64,000 bases of DNA from Lentihominibacter butyricus (GTDB lineage Bacteria > Bacillota > Clostridia > Peptostreptococcales > Anaerovoracaceae). The number at the start of each line of letters is the position of its first letter. The first letter of the stretch is position 1. Shown here piece by piece: positions 1-8,622 of this stretch. The notes below the pieces were generated by a model, which was not told the DNA's origin, ran no database searches, and saw only the letters and a list, made by a program, of their open reading frames with translations. Location of the stretch: the NCBI RefSeq assembly GCF_025567305.1, contig NZ_JAOQJP010000001.1, forward strand, positions 255,645 through 319,644, in the 5' to 3' direction. The translations under genes were made by a program, and so were the position numbers.

Positions 1-1254
1 TGGACTATAGTCGGACTCGCTGAGTGCGGTACGACCATGGGTATATGTATCATATTCATATACATCATACCTACGGCGATACTGAGACTTCCTCTCGCCG
101 TGTGGATAGGGCCTCTCGTGAGGAACAAGATACCTGACTGGGTGCTTACGATGCCGGACCTGATGGCATACATGTACGACAGAAAGACGAAGTTCATCAT
201 GGCTATCGGCATGCTGCCGCCTTTCCTTTATGAATCAGCGCTGCTGACAGCGGGCGGCTCGGTGATAGCATACGTTACCGGAATGAACATGTGGCTGGCT
301 TTCGCTGCTCTCGGCGTGATAATCATATTCTACACATCGCTGTCAGGGCTCTGGGGCCTTGCGGTGACCGATATGATGCAGTTCGTCGTGATGTCCGTAT
401 CGGCAGGCGTGCTCTGCTTCGGACTTTTCAATCACTTTGGAGGATTCGCCACACTGTTCGATCAGGTGGAAGCTGTAAATCCTGATTTCATGACTGTCAC
501 TGGCGGGAACGGATTCCTGTCGATACTAGGATGGGTGATCAGTGCGCTGGCAATGTATGCGAACTCTCAGTCATACCAGAGATTCGGATCATCCAAGTCG
601 GGCGGAGATATCAAGGTTTCATACACATGCATCATGATATTCGGACTGTTCTTCAGTACGGTAATGGTATTCGCCGGAATGGCTGCACTGGTGCTCTTCC
701 CTGAAGCTGCATCGCAGGCGCCGTCGGAAGCTTTCTGGGCTGTAGTGTTCACGACTCTGCCGATAGGCCTGAGAGGTCTGTTTGTGGCAGCGCTGTTATC
801 AGCAGTAATGTCAACAGTCAGCGCAGACTATCTGATATGCGGAGCTGTAGTAGTGCATGATATCATCAAGAGTTTCTTCAAACCTGATCTCAGTGACAAG
901 GCTGAAGTATGGGGCACGAGACTCGTTATCTGGATCGTCGGCTTGTTCATGATCGTCGCTACTTATTTCTGGTCAGACGGCATCTCCAAAGCATACTACT
1001 ACTGCGGAGGATTCCAGGTCGCAGCATTTATCGTGCCGCTCATGCTCGGACTCTTCTACAAAAAGAAGACTCCGTCAGCCGGATTCTGGAGTCTGCTGCT
1101 CACTATCGTGGCATATGCAGTATGGGAATTCGTTCTCGGCACACCGGGAGGTATACCTGCAAACGTGGCATGCATAATATTCAGCGTGCTGGTATATGTG
1201 ATCGTTGCAAAGCTGACCTACAAAGGCGAAGAGAACAAGACTCTCACCGCATGA
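1..1254 (+). CDS. sodium:solute symporter (SSS family), 5' truncated
   Basis: Secondary transporter of the sodium:solute symporter family in the cytoplasmic membrane; the substrate cannot be read from the sequence. The frame is open from base 1, so the true start lies upstream of the window; an ATG at 37 is internal. About ten hydrophobic segments are visible. Family hallmarks are the YTSLSGLWGLAVTDMMQF stretch (like the GG-x-AV-x-TD-x-xQ signature) and GLRGLFVAALLSAVMSTVSA near residue 250. It ends with a short charged tail. A small membrane protein and an amidohydrolase follow closely, so the symporter may import the amidohydrolase substrate (inference). Confidence 0.88.
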   Translation, partial: WTIVGLAECGTTMGICIIFIYIIPTAILRLPLAVWIGPLVRNKIPDWVLTMPDLMAYMYDRKTKFIMAIGMLPPFLYESALLTAGGSVIAYVTGMNMWLAFAALGVIIIFYTSLSGLWGLAVTDMMQFVVMSVSAGVLCFGLFNHFGGFATLFDQVEAVNPDFMTVTGGNGFLSILGWVISALAMYANSQSYQRFGSSKSGGDIKVSYTCIMIFGLFFSTVMVFAGMAALVLFPEAASQAPSEAFWAVVFTTLPIGLRGLFVAALLSAVMSTVSADYLICGAVVVHDIIKSFFKPDLSDKAEVWGTRLVIWIVGLFMIVATYFWSDGISKAYYYCGGFQVAAFIVPLMLGLFYKKKTPSAGFWSLLLTIVAYAVWEFVLGTPGGIPANVACIIFSVLVYVIVAKLTYKGEENKTLTA

Positions 1255-1270
1255 GAAAGGCAGGGTTAAT

Positions 1271-1510
1271 ATGAAAAAAGAACTTAGTGAAGAAAAAAAG
1301 ACCAAACTCGCATACAGATGGGCGATCATATGCCTGCTGTGCTCTGTGCTGATCGGCGCACTGACGATCGGCAGATCAGATATAGTGCTGCCCGTATTCA
1401 TGGGCGCGGCTGCGATCCTTTACGGGCCGGTAACTGCATTCCTTTATATAAGAGAAGTAAAGAACGGAGTATTCGAGGTGGGGGATGAAGATGAAGAAGA
1501 GAGCGTTTAG
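1271..1510 (+). CDS. small two-TM membrane protein
   Basis: A 79-residue protein with a charged N-terminus (MKKELSEEKKTKLAYR), two hydrophobic segments (about residues 17-34 and 39-58) and an acidic tail (EVGDEDEEES). It starts 16 bases after the symporter stop and its 3' end overlaps the next gene by 26 bases. Small two-helix proteins beside SSS transporters are sometimes accessory subunits; that role is inferred from position only. I do not recognise the family. Confidence 0.7.
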   Translation: MKKELSEEKKTKLAYRWAIICLLCSVLIGALTIGRSDIVLPVFMGAAAILYGPVTAFLYIREVKNGVFEVGDEDEEESV

Positions 1511-3098
1511 GTGCAGGAACATCTACACTGCCGTCTCGCCTGAGCTGATAGACGGCTACGTGATCTGTGAAGGCTCAAGGATAATCTTTGCGGGCACGGC
1601 AGACAAAGCCGCGGAGCATATCGACGGGAATACCGAAGTGCTCGACTTTGAAGATAACTTCATAATGCCGGGATTCCACGATTTTCACGTGCATTCCCTT
1701 ACGGGCGCTTTCATGGAAAAGGACGGCGTGCTGAGACATGCGGACAGCGAGGAGGAAGCTGCGGCGATGCTGTATGCAAAGAACAGCGATGACAGCGGTG
1801 GCCGCTGGATCATGGGAGGAGCATGGGACAACTTCAGATGGCCCGGCACCAAACTGCCAACCAGGGAAAGTCTCGACAGGTATTTTAAGAATACGCCGGT
1901 ATTTCTTCTGAACAAGGAATGCCACGGAGCATGGCTCAACAGCGAGGCTCTGCGCAGGTTCAGCATCACGAGAAATACTCCGGATCCCGAAAACGGCAGT
2001 TATTTCAGAGACGCTGACGGCGAGCCGACGGGCTATGTCCATGAAGCAGCCGTGATACCGATGCTCAGAAGTATCCTCAGTGAGATGAGCATGGAAGAGC
2101 TTTCAGGATATGCAGAGGCGTTTGCAAAGACTGCAGGCCGCTGCGGCATCACTTCTGTCGGAGATCTGCCGCTTTACGGCGTGAGGGCAGAGCCTGCGTA
2201 CAGGATCCTTGAAGATAAAGGAAAGCTCAGCGTCAGGATAAACTTTGCCATAGATTTCAAGGAAGAGATAGATGAAATACTCAGGACTAAAGAGGCTTAC
2301 AGCTCAGAAATGCTCAGATGCATAGGCGTTAAGGACTTTCTGGACGGCACGCCTATGGGTCACACCGGGTTCATGCTCGAAGATTACACCGATATGCCCG
2401 GGTTCAGGAGCGAGCCGATGATAGATCCCGAACACCTGAAAGAGCGTGTCGCGCAGATGGCAGCAAACGATATAAAGGTGAGGCTGCATGCATGCGGAGA
2501 CGGTGCGGTGCGTCTGGGGCTTGACGCTTTCGAATATGCGAAAAGCATGTACGGCGACAGAGACCTCAGACACTGTATCGAGCATATAGAAGCGATATCG
2601 CCTGATGATATAAAACGTTTCGGACAGCTCGGGGTCATAGCATCCGTACAGCCTGACCATCTGCCTAAGTACAGCTTTTACGAGCATCCTTTCCACACGA
2701 TGATAGGCGAGGAGAGAATGAGATACTCCTGGCCGTTCAGATCCATCGCCGACACGGGCGGCAGACTTGCGTTCGGTACCGACTATCCTGTGACAGAGCT
2801 GAATCCGCTCCGCGGCATATTCAGGGCTGTTACGAGACTTACCGACGAGCTGCAGCCTGAAGGCGGGTTCTCACCTGATGAAAAGCTGACGGTTCACAGC
2901 AGTCTGCAGGCTTATACGTACGGTTCGGCGTTCGCTGCCGACCGTGAGGCGGAGCTTGGCAGTCTGGAGCCGGGAAAACTGGCAGATCTGACGATCCTGG
3001 ACAGCAATGTGTTCGAGTGCGCATACGACAAAGATGCGATGTTCGGCATGGACGTCCTGATGACCGTCGTCGGAGGAGAGACGGTATATTCAAAGTAA
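1485..3098 (+). CDS. amidohydrolase 3 family (YtcJ-like) metal-dependent hydrolase
   Basis: Predicted cytoplasmic amidohydrolase of the amidohydrolase_3 / YtcJ type, 537 residues. Visible hallmarks: PGFHDFHVHS with the HxH metal pair (H68, H70), a mid-protein KDFLDGTPMGHTG, RLHACGDGAVRLGLDAFE, RHCIEHIEAISPDD, FGTDYPVTELNP near the C-terminus (catalytic Asp), and the terminal GSLEPGKLADLTILD of the composite barrel. The start at 1485 follows GAGGTGGGG; residue 3 (1491) is an alternative. It overlaps the small membrane protein and is probably co-transcribed with the symporter. The substrate is unknown. A strong terminator follows. Confidence 0.88.
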   Translation: MKMKKRAFRCRNIYTAVSPELIDGYVICEGSRIIFAGTADKAAEHIDGNTEVLDFEDNFIMPGFHDFHVHSLTGAFMEKDGVLRHADSEEEAAAMLYAKNSDDSGGRWIMGGAWDNFRWPGTKLPTRESLDRYFKNTPVFLLNKECHGAWLNSEALRRFSITRNTPDPENGSYFRDADGEPTGYVHEAAVIPMLRSILSEMSMEELSGYAEAFAKTAGRCGITSVGDLPLYGVRAEPAYRILEDKGKLSVRINFAIDFKEEIDEILRTKEAYSSEMLRCIGVKDFLDGTPMGHTGFMLEDYTDMPGFRSEPMIDPEHLKERVAQMAANDIKVRLHACGDGAVRLGLDAFEYAKSMYGDRDLRHCIEHIEAISPDDIKRFGQLGVIASVQPDHLPKYSFYEHPFHTMIGEERMRYSWPFRSIADTGGRLAFGTDYPVTELNPLRGIFRAVTRLTDELQPEGGFSPDEKLTVHSSLQAYTYGSAFAADREAELGSLEPGKLADLTILDSNVFECAYDKDAMFGMDVLMTVVGGETVYSK

Positions 3099-3146
3099 AC
3101 TGTTCTGTCAAAAATAAATAATACCACTATGTTGATTCCTGAACTA

Positions 3147-3200
3147 AAAAACGGCACCGCCGCGACAGATGATAAGCACTGTCGCGGCGGTGCCGTTTTT
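3147..3200 (+). terminator. long intrinsic terminator (possibly bidirectional)
   Basis: A perfect inverted repeat of about 21 bp (arms 3147-3167 and 3180-3200, GC core GGCACCGCCGCGACA) with a 12-nt loop, A-run on the left and T-run on the right. It closes the symporter/amidohydrolase unit. Confidence 0.93.
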
Positions 3201-3225
3201 CTGTACAACAAACTGATACTGCCTA

Positions 3226-3254
3226 TAGACAACATTGTGAATTTGATTTAAAAT
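3226..3254 (+). promoter_or_regulatory. sigma-A-like promoter of the YhgE/Pip operon
   Basis: -35 TAGACA (3226-3231), 17-nt spacer, -10 TAAAAT (3249-3254). The -10 covers an upstream in-frame ATG at 3253, which rules that ATG out as the start and supports 3280. Confidence 0.65.
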
Positions 3255-3279
3255 GTATCTGTTAATACAGGAGGTTCTT

Positions 3280-5817
3280 ATGAATACATCATTCCAGATT
3301 TTCAGCCGCGATGTGAAAAGGCTGCTGCGAAACAGAGCCGCAGCACTCGTAATGGTGGGCGTATGCCTGCTGCCGTCGCTTTATGCATGGTTCAACATCG
3401 CAGCCAATATGGATCCGTACGGCAATACTAAGGGGATCAAAGTCGCTGTCGCGAACAACGACAAGGGTGCAGTGAACGAGATGATCACGCTTAATGCAGG
3501 AGATACGATAATAGGAAATCTCAAGGAGAACGACCAGCTTGGCTGGACTTTCACGAGTGAAAAAAAGGCGAAGGAAGGCGTTAAATCCGGTGACTACTAT
3601 GCGGCGATAGTCATTCCGGAAGACTTCAGCGAATCGCTCGTCAGCATATTGTCAGGCGATCTGAAAAAGCCTGAACTGGACTATTACATAAATGAGAAAA
3701 AGAACGCTATCGCACCGAAGATAACGGATACCGGCGCGACAACGATACAGCACGAGATCAATGACACTTTCTCATCGGTGGCTTCGGAGGCCGTTGCTGA
3801 TATCATCCGTACCGCGGCAGATGATATCGCGGGAGACATCAGCAGCACAGACTGGCATCTCTTCTCTGAAATAGCGGAAGTGCGTGCGAACATCAGTGAA
3901 TACCAGACCGTGCTTACGAACTTCCAGAACACCGTAAGCAGGTCGGACGATGTGATACAGAGTACCATAAAGTCGCTTGACAAGGTCGATACTGCTGCAG
4001 ATGCCGCGTCTTCGGCGCTCGGAGACACATCGGATCTGCTGACACAGAGCCGTATCGCACTTGGAAAGTTCGCTGCACAGTTTTCAAAGACGCTTTCGGA
4101 CGGCGACATACTTTTGAACGATATAGCTGTCTCGACATCCACAAAGCTCGGCGCTTTTGAGACAAAAGTGCTGAAAGCCTCGGCAGCCGTAGACTCAGAT
4201 ATAGCTTCAGCAAATGAACTCATCAAAAAGAACGAACAGATACTCCAGAAGCTCGAAGAGCTCAACGACAAGGTCGGCAGTGATTCGCAGCTCTCGGCTC
4301 AGATCGCTCAGCAGATAGCTAAGCTCCAAACTCAGAACAAGGAACTGAACGATCTGCTCGATTCACTCAGCAGCGGCAACGCCGCGATCGGCGAAGCAGT
4401 GACTGCCGCACAGGAGACACGCACAGAGCTTGAAAAGATCGCAGAGCAGAACAGAAAATCACTGCAGGATTTCAGGGGCGATTTCGACCAGAACCTGCTG
4501 CCGAAGATCAATCAGTCGCTGGACGATCTGGCACAGGTAAGCGGCAGCCTGTCAGCAACGCTGGCCGGTGTGAAGCCTGTGACGAAACAGCTCAGAGGTG
4601 TACTGCAGCAGCTCGGCACCAGTCTCGATTCCACCGCTGCGGCTCTGGCGCAGACCGGCAACATACTCAAGCTCGTGGATCAGGATCTGGAAAATATAAT
4701 AAACGACATAAAGGCGCTGCAGAGCTCGGAGATGTACAAAAAGCTGCTTTCTCTCGAAGGACTCGACACAGAGGCCATCTCTGACTTCATGGCTTCACCT
4801 GTGAGCATGAGATCCGATGTGCTTTACGATGTCGAAAACTACGGATCGGGAATGACACCGTTCTATACTAACCTCGCCATCTGGGTAGGCGGGCTGATAC
4901 TCGTATCGATACTCAAGCAGGAGGTAGACAAGGAAGGGCTCGCACACGGACTGACTGCGACAGATGCATACTTCGGCAGATGGATGCTGTATGTCGCCGC
5001 GGCGCTGGTCCAGGCTTTCATCGTATGCCTGGGAGATCTGCTGCTGCTGGGAGTGCAGTGCGTCCATCCTTTTGTATTCATACTCACAGGACTGGTGTGC
5101 GCATTCGTGTACGTGAACATCATCTACGCGCTTGCGATCACATTCAAGCATATAGGAAAGGCTGTTGCAGTCATACTCATAATACTGCAGATACCGGGTT
5201 CCTCGGGAACCTATCCGATAGAGATGATGCCTTCTTTTTTCCAGAAGCTTTATCCGCTGCTGCCGTTCTCGTACGGCATAGATGCTATGCGTGAATGCAT
5301 AGCAGGCTTCTATGGATTCCGCTATATAGGAAATATCCTGATTCTTATCGTATTTGCGGGGATCGCGCTTCTCGTCGGACTGATACTGAGACCTCTGCTC
5401 ATAAATCTCAACCATATGACTGACAGCAGGCTCAGCGAAACGGAAATAATGATATGCGACACGGAAACGTCGCGAAGTGACAGACCGAAGATCAGGACTA
5501 TGCTCAAAACTCTTATGCGAGACGAGTACGGTAAACAGCGGCTCATGGCCAGATACGTGCGCTTTGAAAGAATGTATCCGGATCTGATCAAGCGCGGATT
5601 CATCTGCATGATCGTGATACCGCTCATATTCCTGGTTCTGATGCTGGTAGTGAAAGCGAGGATGCTGTTCCTCGTGCTGTGGATACTGTCGCTCATTTTC
5701 CTGTCTGTATATCTGATATGTATCGAATACGTACACGACAGGATGCAGGAACAGTTTGAAATGAGCGGCAAAACTTCGGAAGACCTTATCCACATGATCG
5801 AAGAGGAGAACGACTGA
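3280..5817 (+). CDS. YhgE/Pip family membrane protein (first of a pair)
   Basis: Large membrane protein (845 aa) of the YhgE/Pip (phage infection protein) family, with an ABC-2-type membrane module. The start at 3280 lies 5 nt after a perfect AGGAGG. Order: N-terminal TM (about residues 15-40) with the YAWFNIAANMDPYGNTKGIKV signature region; a soluble part with GDYYAAIVIPEDFSESL; a long coiled-coil rich in Gln, Asp and Ser (about 200-510); a C-terminal set of about six TM helices; and an unusual extra tail of about 130 residues with two more TM helices (FICMIVIPLIFLVL). The neighbour lacks this tail. Family members are linked to phage entry and type VII secretion; the role here is unknown. 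The stop overlaps the next start (TGATG). Confidence 0.87.
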   Translation: MNTSFQIFSRDVKRLLRNRAAALVMVGVCLLPSLYAWFNIAANMDPYGNTKGIKVAVANNDKGAVNEMITLNAGDTIIGNLKENDQLGWTFTSEKKAKEGVKSGDYYAAIVIPEDFSESLVSILSGDLKKPELDYYINEKKNAIAPKITDTGATTIQHEINDTFSSVASEAVADIIRTAADDIAGDISSTDWHLFSEIAEVRANISEYQTVLTNFQNTVSRSDDVIQSTIKSLDKVDTAADAASSALGDTSDLLTQSRIALGKFAAQFSKTLSDGDILLNDIAVSTSTKLGAFETKVLKASAAVDSDIASANELIKKNEQILQKLEELNDKVGSDSQLSAQIAQQIAKLQTQNKELNDLLDSLSSGNAAIGEAVTAAQETRTELEKIAEQNRKSLQDFRGDFDQNLLPKINQSLDDLAQVSGSLSATLAGVKPVTKQLRGVLQQLGTSLDSTAAALAQTGNILKLVDQDLENIINDIKALQSSEMYKKLLSLEGLDTEAISDFMASPVSMRSDVLYDVENYGSGMTPFYTNLAIWVGGLILVSILKQEVDKEGLAHGLTATDAYFGRWMLYVAAALVQAFIVCLGDLLLLGVQCVHPFVFILTGLVCAFVYVNIIYALAITFKHIGKAVAVILIILQIPGSSGTYPIEMMPSFFQKLYPLLPFSYGIDAMRECIAGFYGFRYIGNILILIVFAGIALLVGLILRPLLINLNHMTDSRLSETEIMICDTETSRSDRPKIRTMLKTLMRDEYGKQRLMARYVRFERMYPDLIKRGFICMIVIPLIFLVLMLVVKARMLFLVLWILSLIFLSVYLICIEYVHDRMQEQFEMSGKTSEDLIHMIEEEND

Positions 5818-7997
5818 TGAAAAATATATGGCAGATTTTCAAAAGAGATGTATGGCGTATAAAAAACAATGTCATCGCTCTCATAGTGATAATGGGGCTC
5901 ACGGTGGTGCCGTGCCTGTACGCGTGGTTCAACATCGCTGCCAGCTGGGATCCATATAAGAACACGGGAAACCTTAAAGTGGCAGTGGCCAGTGTAGACA
6001 AGGGCTACGAAGGAAGTCTCATACCGATAGATATAAATATAGGGGACAGAGTACTGTCCACACTTCATGAAAACGATCAGATGGAATGGGTGTTCACAAA
6101 CAGGGACACGGCAGTCGAGGGCGTGAAGTCGGGCGACTACTATGCTGCGATAGTGATCCCGGAGAATTTCAGCAATGACATGATGAGCCTTTTCTCAGAG
6201 GATATAGAAAAACCGCAGATCACCTATTATTCGAATGCAAAGGAGAACGCCATAGCTCCGAAGGTCACCGAAAAGGGAGCTTCGGCGATACAGAACCAGA
6301 TAAATCAGGTATTCATCGAAACGGTTTCCGATACCGGGCTCACAGTCATGCAGTCCGTAATCAATATGACAGATGAAGAAGATACAGGTTCTCTTGTATC
6401 GAACCTGCTGAGGAACCTGCGCAATATTTCCGGTAGCCTTGACGCCTCGTCGGAAACGCTGAAATCGTTTTCAGGCATGACGTCGTCGATACAGCAGCTG
6501 ACCGGATCGACAGGAGATTTCCTCGATTATGTAAAGAAGCAGTCTTCCGACGGGTCGGGCACTCTCAGCGGCATGCAGAAAACGGTTTCCGACATACGCG
6601 ACACGCTGAACGGAACCACAGACAGCATAAACAAGCTGCTGGATTCCAGCAAGGGATATTATCAAGAGGTATCAAAGCTAGTGGATTCGGCATTCGAAAC
6701 ACAGGCAGCAGATGCGAGAGCCGTGGCAGATACCCTCGACACAGTCGCATCAAAGGTAGACGGCACAATCAGCTCGTATACTGAGATGAGAGACTCCATC
6801 GCGGCACTCGGCGAAAGCAATCCTGAGCTTTCCGCGCTGACAGAACCGATCGTTGCAAAGCTCAATGCATCGATAGCGACGCAGACGGAGCTCAGCGAAA
6901 GTCTGAAATCCACAGCGGAATCTCTCAGGACTTCGGCAACGGATGTCGTGACTGCCAAGAAAGAGCTCGACAAGCTGATAGATGAGAGCGTCAAGGGCAT
7001 AGACAGCGTGAAAAAAGAATATGAAGACAACGTGAAGAGCATACTGAACAAGCTTTCAGCATCACTGGGCAGTGCAGGCAGCGATATTTCCGATCTGCTC
7101 AGGCAGCTGGACAAAAGCGTTGACGGTATCCGCGAACTGACTGATTCAGCGACATCGGATCTTGCGGCGATACAGAACGCGCTCGACAATTCGGGTGCAC
7201 TTCTGGACAGAGCTTCATCTAAGGTCAGTGGTATGATCACAAAGCTGGAGCAGATGCAGCAGAGCGGTGATTTCTCGGAACTCAGATCGCTGTTATCGGA
7301 GAACAGAGAAGCACTGTCCCAGTTCCTGGCAGCGCCTGTTTCGCTGAAGACTCACAAGGTATACGAGATAGAGAACTACGGTTCTGCGATGGCTCCCTTC
7401 TATTCGACGCTTTCGATCTGGATCGGCGGCATAGTCCTGGTTGCTATGATGAGCGTTACTGTATCCGACAGCACTCTTGAAGGCCTTTCAGGCGTAAAGA
7501 ACAGCCATCTGTACTTCGGACGGTACATACTGTTCTTTATCATGGGACTGATGCAGAGTACACTGATAGGACTGGGGGATCTGCTCTTTCTGGGTATCCA
7601 GTGCAGACATCCTTTCCTGTTCATGCTGGCGTGCTGGTTCTCGAGCATAGTTTATGTAAACGTCATATACACTCTGACGGTCTCATTCGGAGATATAGGA
7701 AAGGCTATAAGCGTCATCCTGCTTGTGATACAGGTTGCAGGAACGGGAGGTACATTCCCTATAGAGGTCGCGCCGGCATTTTTCCGGGTGATCTATCCGC
7801 TGCTGCCGTTCACACACAGTATGGCAGCCATGCGTGAGACCGTCGGAGGCATGTACGGCATGGATTACTGGGCAGATCTGATCAAGCTTTCGGTATTCCT
7901 GATACTGTCGCTGATAGTCGGACTCGTGCTCAGAAAGCCTATCATCAGGCTTAACGACAAATTCTCTGAAAAACTTGAAGAAACAAAAGTCATGTAG
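5817..7997 (+). CDS. YhgE/Pip family membrane protein (second of a pair)
   Basis: Paralogue of the preceding gene (726 aa), coupled to it by a 1-base stop/start overlap. It has the same layout: N-terminal TM with CLYAWFNIAASWDPYKNTG, an extracytoplasmic segment with GDYYAAIVIPENFSND, long Ser/Asp-rich coiled-coil (about residues 200-500), then the C-terminal TM block with PFYSTLSIWIGGIVLVAMM and GTGGTFPIEVAP. It ends without the extra two-helix tail. The pair probably works as a heteromeric membrane complex (inference from coupling and paralogy). No cargo gene such as a WXG100 protein is adjacent. Confidence 0.87.
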   Translation: MKNIWQIFKRDVWRIKNNVIALIVIMGLTVVPCLYAWFNIAASWDPYKNTGNLKVAVASVDKGYEGSLIPIDINIGDRVLSTLHENDQMEWVFTNRDTAVEGVKSGDYYAAIVIPENFSNDMMSLFSEDIEKPQITYYSNAKENAIAPKVTEKGASAIQNQINQVFIETVSDTGLTVMQSVINMTDEEDTGSLVSNLLRNLRNISGSLDASSETLKSFSGMTSSIQQLTGSTGDFLDYVKKQSSDGSGTLSGMQKTVSDIRDTLNGTTDSINKLLDSSKGYYQEVSKLVDSAFETQAADARAVADTLDTVASKVDGTISSYTEMRDSIAALGESNPELSALTEPIVAKLNASIATQTELSESLKSTAESLRTSATDVVTAKKELDKLIDESVKGIDSVKKEYEDNVKSILNKLSASLGSAGSDISDLLRQLDKSVDGIRELTDSATSDLAAIQNALDNSGALLDRASSKVSGMITKLEQMQQSGDFSELRSLLSENREALSQFLAAPVSLKTHKVYEIENYGSAMAPFYSTLSIWIGGIVLVAMMSVTVSDSTLEGLSGVKNSHLYFGRYILFFIMGLMQSTLIGLGDLLFLGIQCRHPFLFMLACWFSSIVYVNVIYTLTVSFGDIGKAISVILLVIQVAGTGGTFPIEVAPAFFRVIYPLLPFTHSMAAMRETVGGMYGMDYWADLIKLSVFLILSLIVGLVLRKPIIRLNDKFSEKLEETKVM

Positions 7998-8009
7998 CAT
8001 ACAGGCCGA

Positions 8010-8038
8010 TTGTGTTTTGCATTTTTATTTGATATAAT
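8010..8038 (+). promoter_or_regulatory. promoter upstream of nusB
   Basis: -35 TTGTGT (8010-8015), 17-nt spacer, perfect -10 TATAAT (8033-8038). It predicts transcription from about 8045 and a nusB leader of about 175 nt. Confidence 0.75.
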
Positions 8039-8047
8039 ATATATTGA

Positions 8048-8086
8048 GGCGGTTTTATGAGTACGAACAAAGGCATCAAAGCCGCC
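8048..8086 (+). other. hairpin in the nusB leader
   Basis: GGCGGTTTT (8048-8056) pairs with AAAGCCGCC (8078-8086) with one G-U pair, around a loop of about 21 nt. It is the first of three foldable segments between the nusB promoter and the nusB start. Confidence 0.6.
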
Positions 8087-8096
8087 GATATAAATA

Positions 8097-8138
8097 GAAC
8101 AAAAGTGGCTTCGCCACACATTTTCATATAAAACTTTT
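8097..8138 (+). repeat. 42-nt dispersed structured repeat, copy 1
   Basis: A 42-nt segment that recurs with 40/42 identity in reverse orientation at 48820-48861. It contains a perfect hairpin GTGGC-TTC-GCCAC, an outer pair CAAAAGT/ACTTTTG enclosing it, and an AT-rich near-palindrome, so it can fold as a small branched RNA or cruciform. Here it lies in the predicted nusB 5' leader. A third hairpin (TGCAGGGA 8146-8153 with TTCCTGCA about 8170-8177) follows it. Confidence 0.8.
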
Positions 8139-8220
8139 GCTGATATGCAGGGATTGTCAAAAGCGATATTTCCTGCATAATGAAAAAGATGTTTGAACAC
8201 CATCGGAGGACAAGAAAAAG

Positions 8221-8622
8221 ATGACAAGAAACGAAGCTCGTGAAATACTGATGCAGATACTATATGAGATGGACGCGTCAAAATCCATGGATGCGGAAAC
8301 AGCTGAAAGGCTCGCACAGGAACGTCTGAAGGGTATGAATGCACAGAGAGGCACGCATCTGCTCTGCAGCATAATCGAAAATCTGGATGCGATCGACAGC
8401 AGTATAAACGAAAAGAGCAGATCATGGAAAACGGGGAGGATGCCCAAGGTCGATCTGGCGATAATGAGGCTGGCGATAGGCGAGATACGTTTTGACGACA
8501 CAGTGCCTCAGGCAGTAGCGATAAACGAAGCCGTGAACCTTGCGAAAAAATTCAGCATGGAGAAATCTTCCGGATTCATCAACGGCGTTCTCGGCGCGAT
8601 AGTCAACCAAGATGAAAAATAG
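8221..8622 (+). CDS. nusB: transcription antitermination factor NusB
   Basis: RNA-binding antitermination factor that joins NusE (S10) at boxA of rRNA leaders; 133 aa, usual size. The N-terminal TRNEAREILMQILYEMD and the C-terminal VDLAIMRLAIGEIRF...PQAVAINEAVNLAKKF...SGFINGVLGAI are typical. A GGAGGA lies about 10 nt before the ATG. It opens the nusB-xseAB-ispA-dxs-tlyA run and overlaps the next gene by 11 bases. Its leader carries three hairpins and the dispersed repeat, an uncommon upstream region. Confidence 0.95.
   Translation: MTRNEAREILMQILYEMDASKSMDAETAERLAQERLKGMNAQRGTHLLCSIIENLDAIDSSINEKSRSWKTGRMPKVDLAIMRLAIGEIRFDDTVPQAVAINEAVNLAKKFSMEKSSGFINGVLGAIVNQDEK

Noticed and set aside
4795..5793. 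Long minus-strand frame (332 codons) opposite the YhgE/Pip gene
   Set aside because: Composition is His/Tyr/Arg-rich shadow of the coding strand, with no ribosome site.
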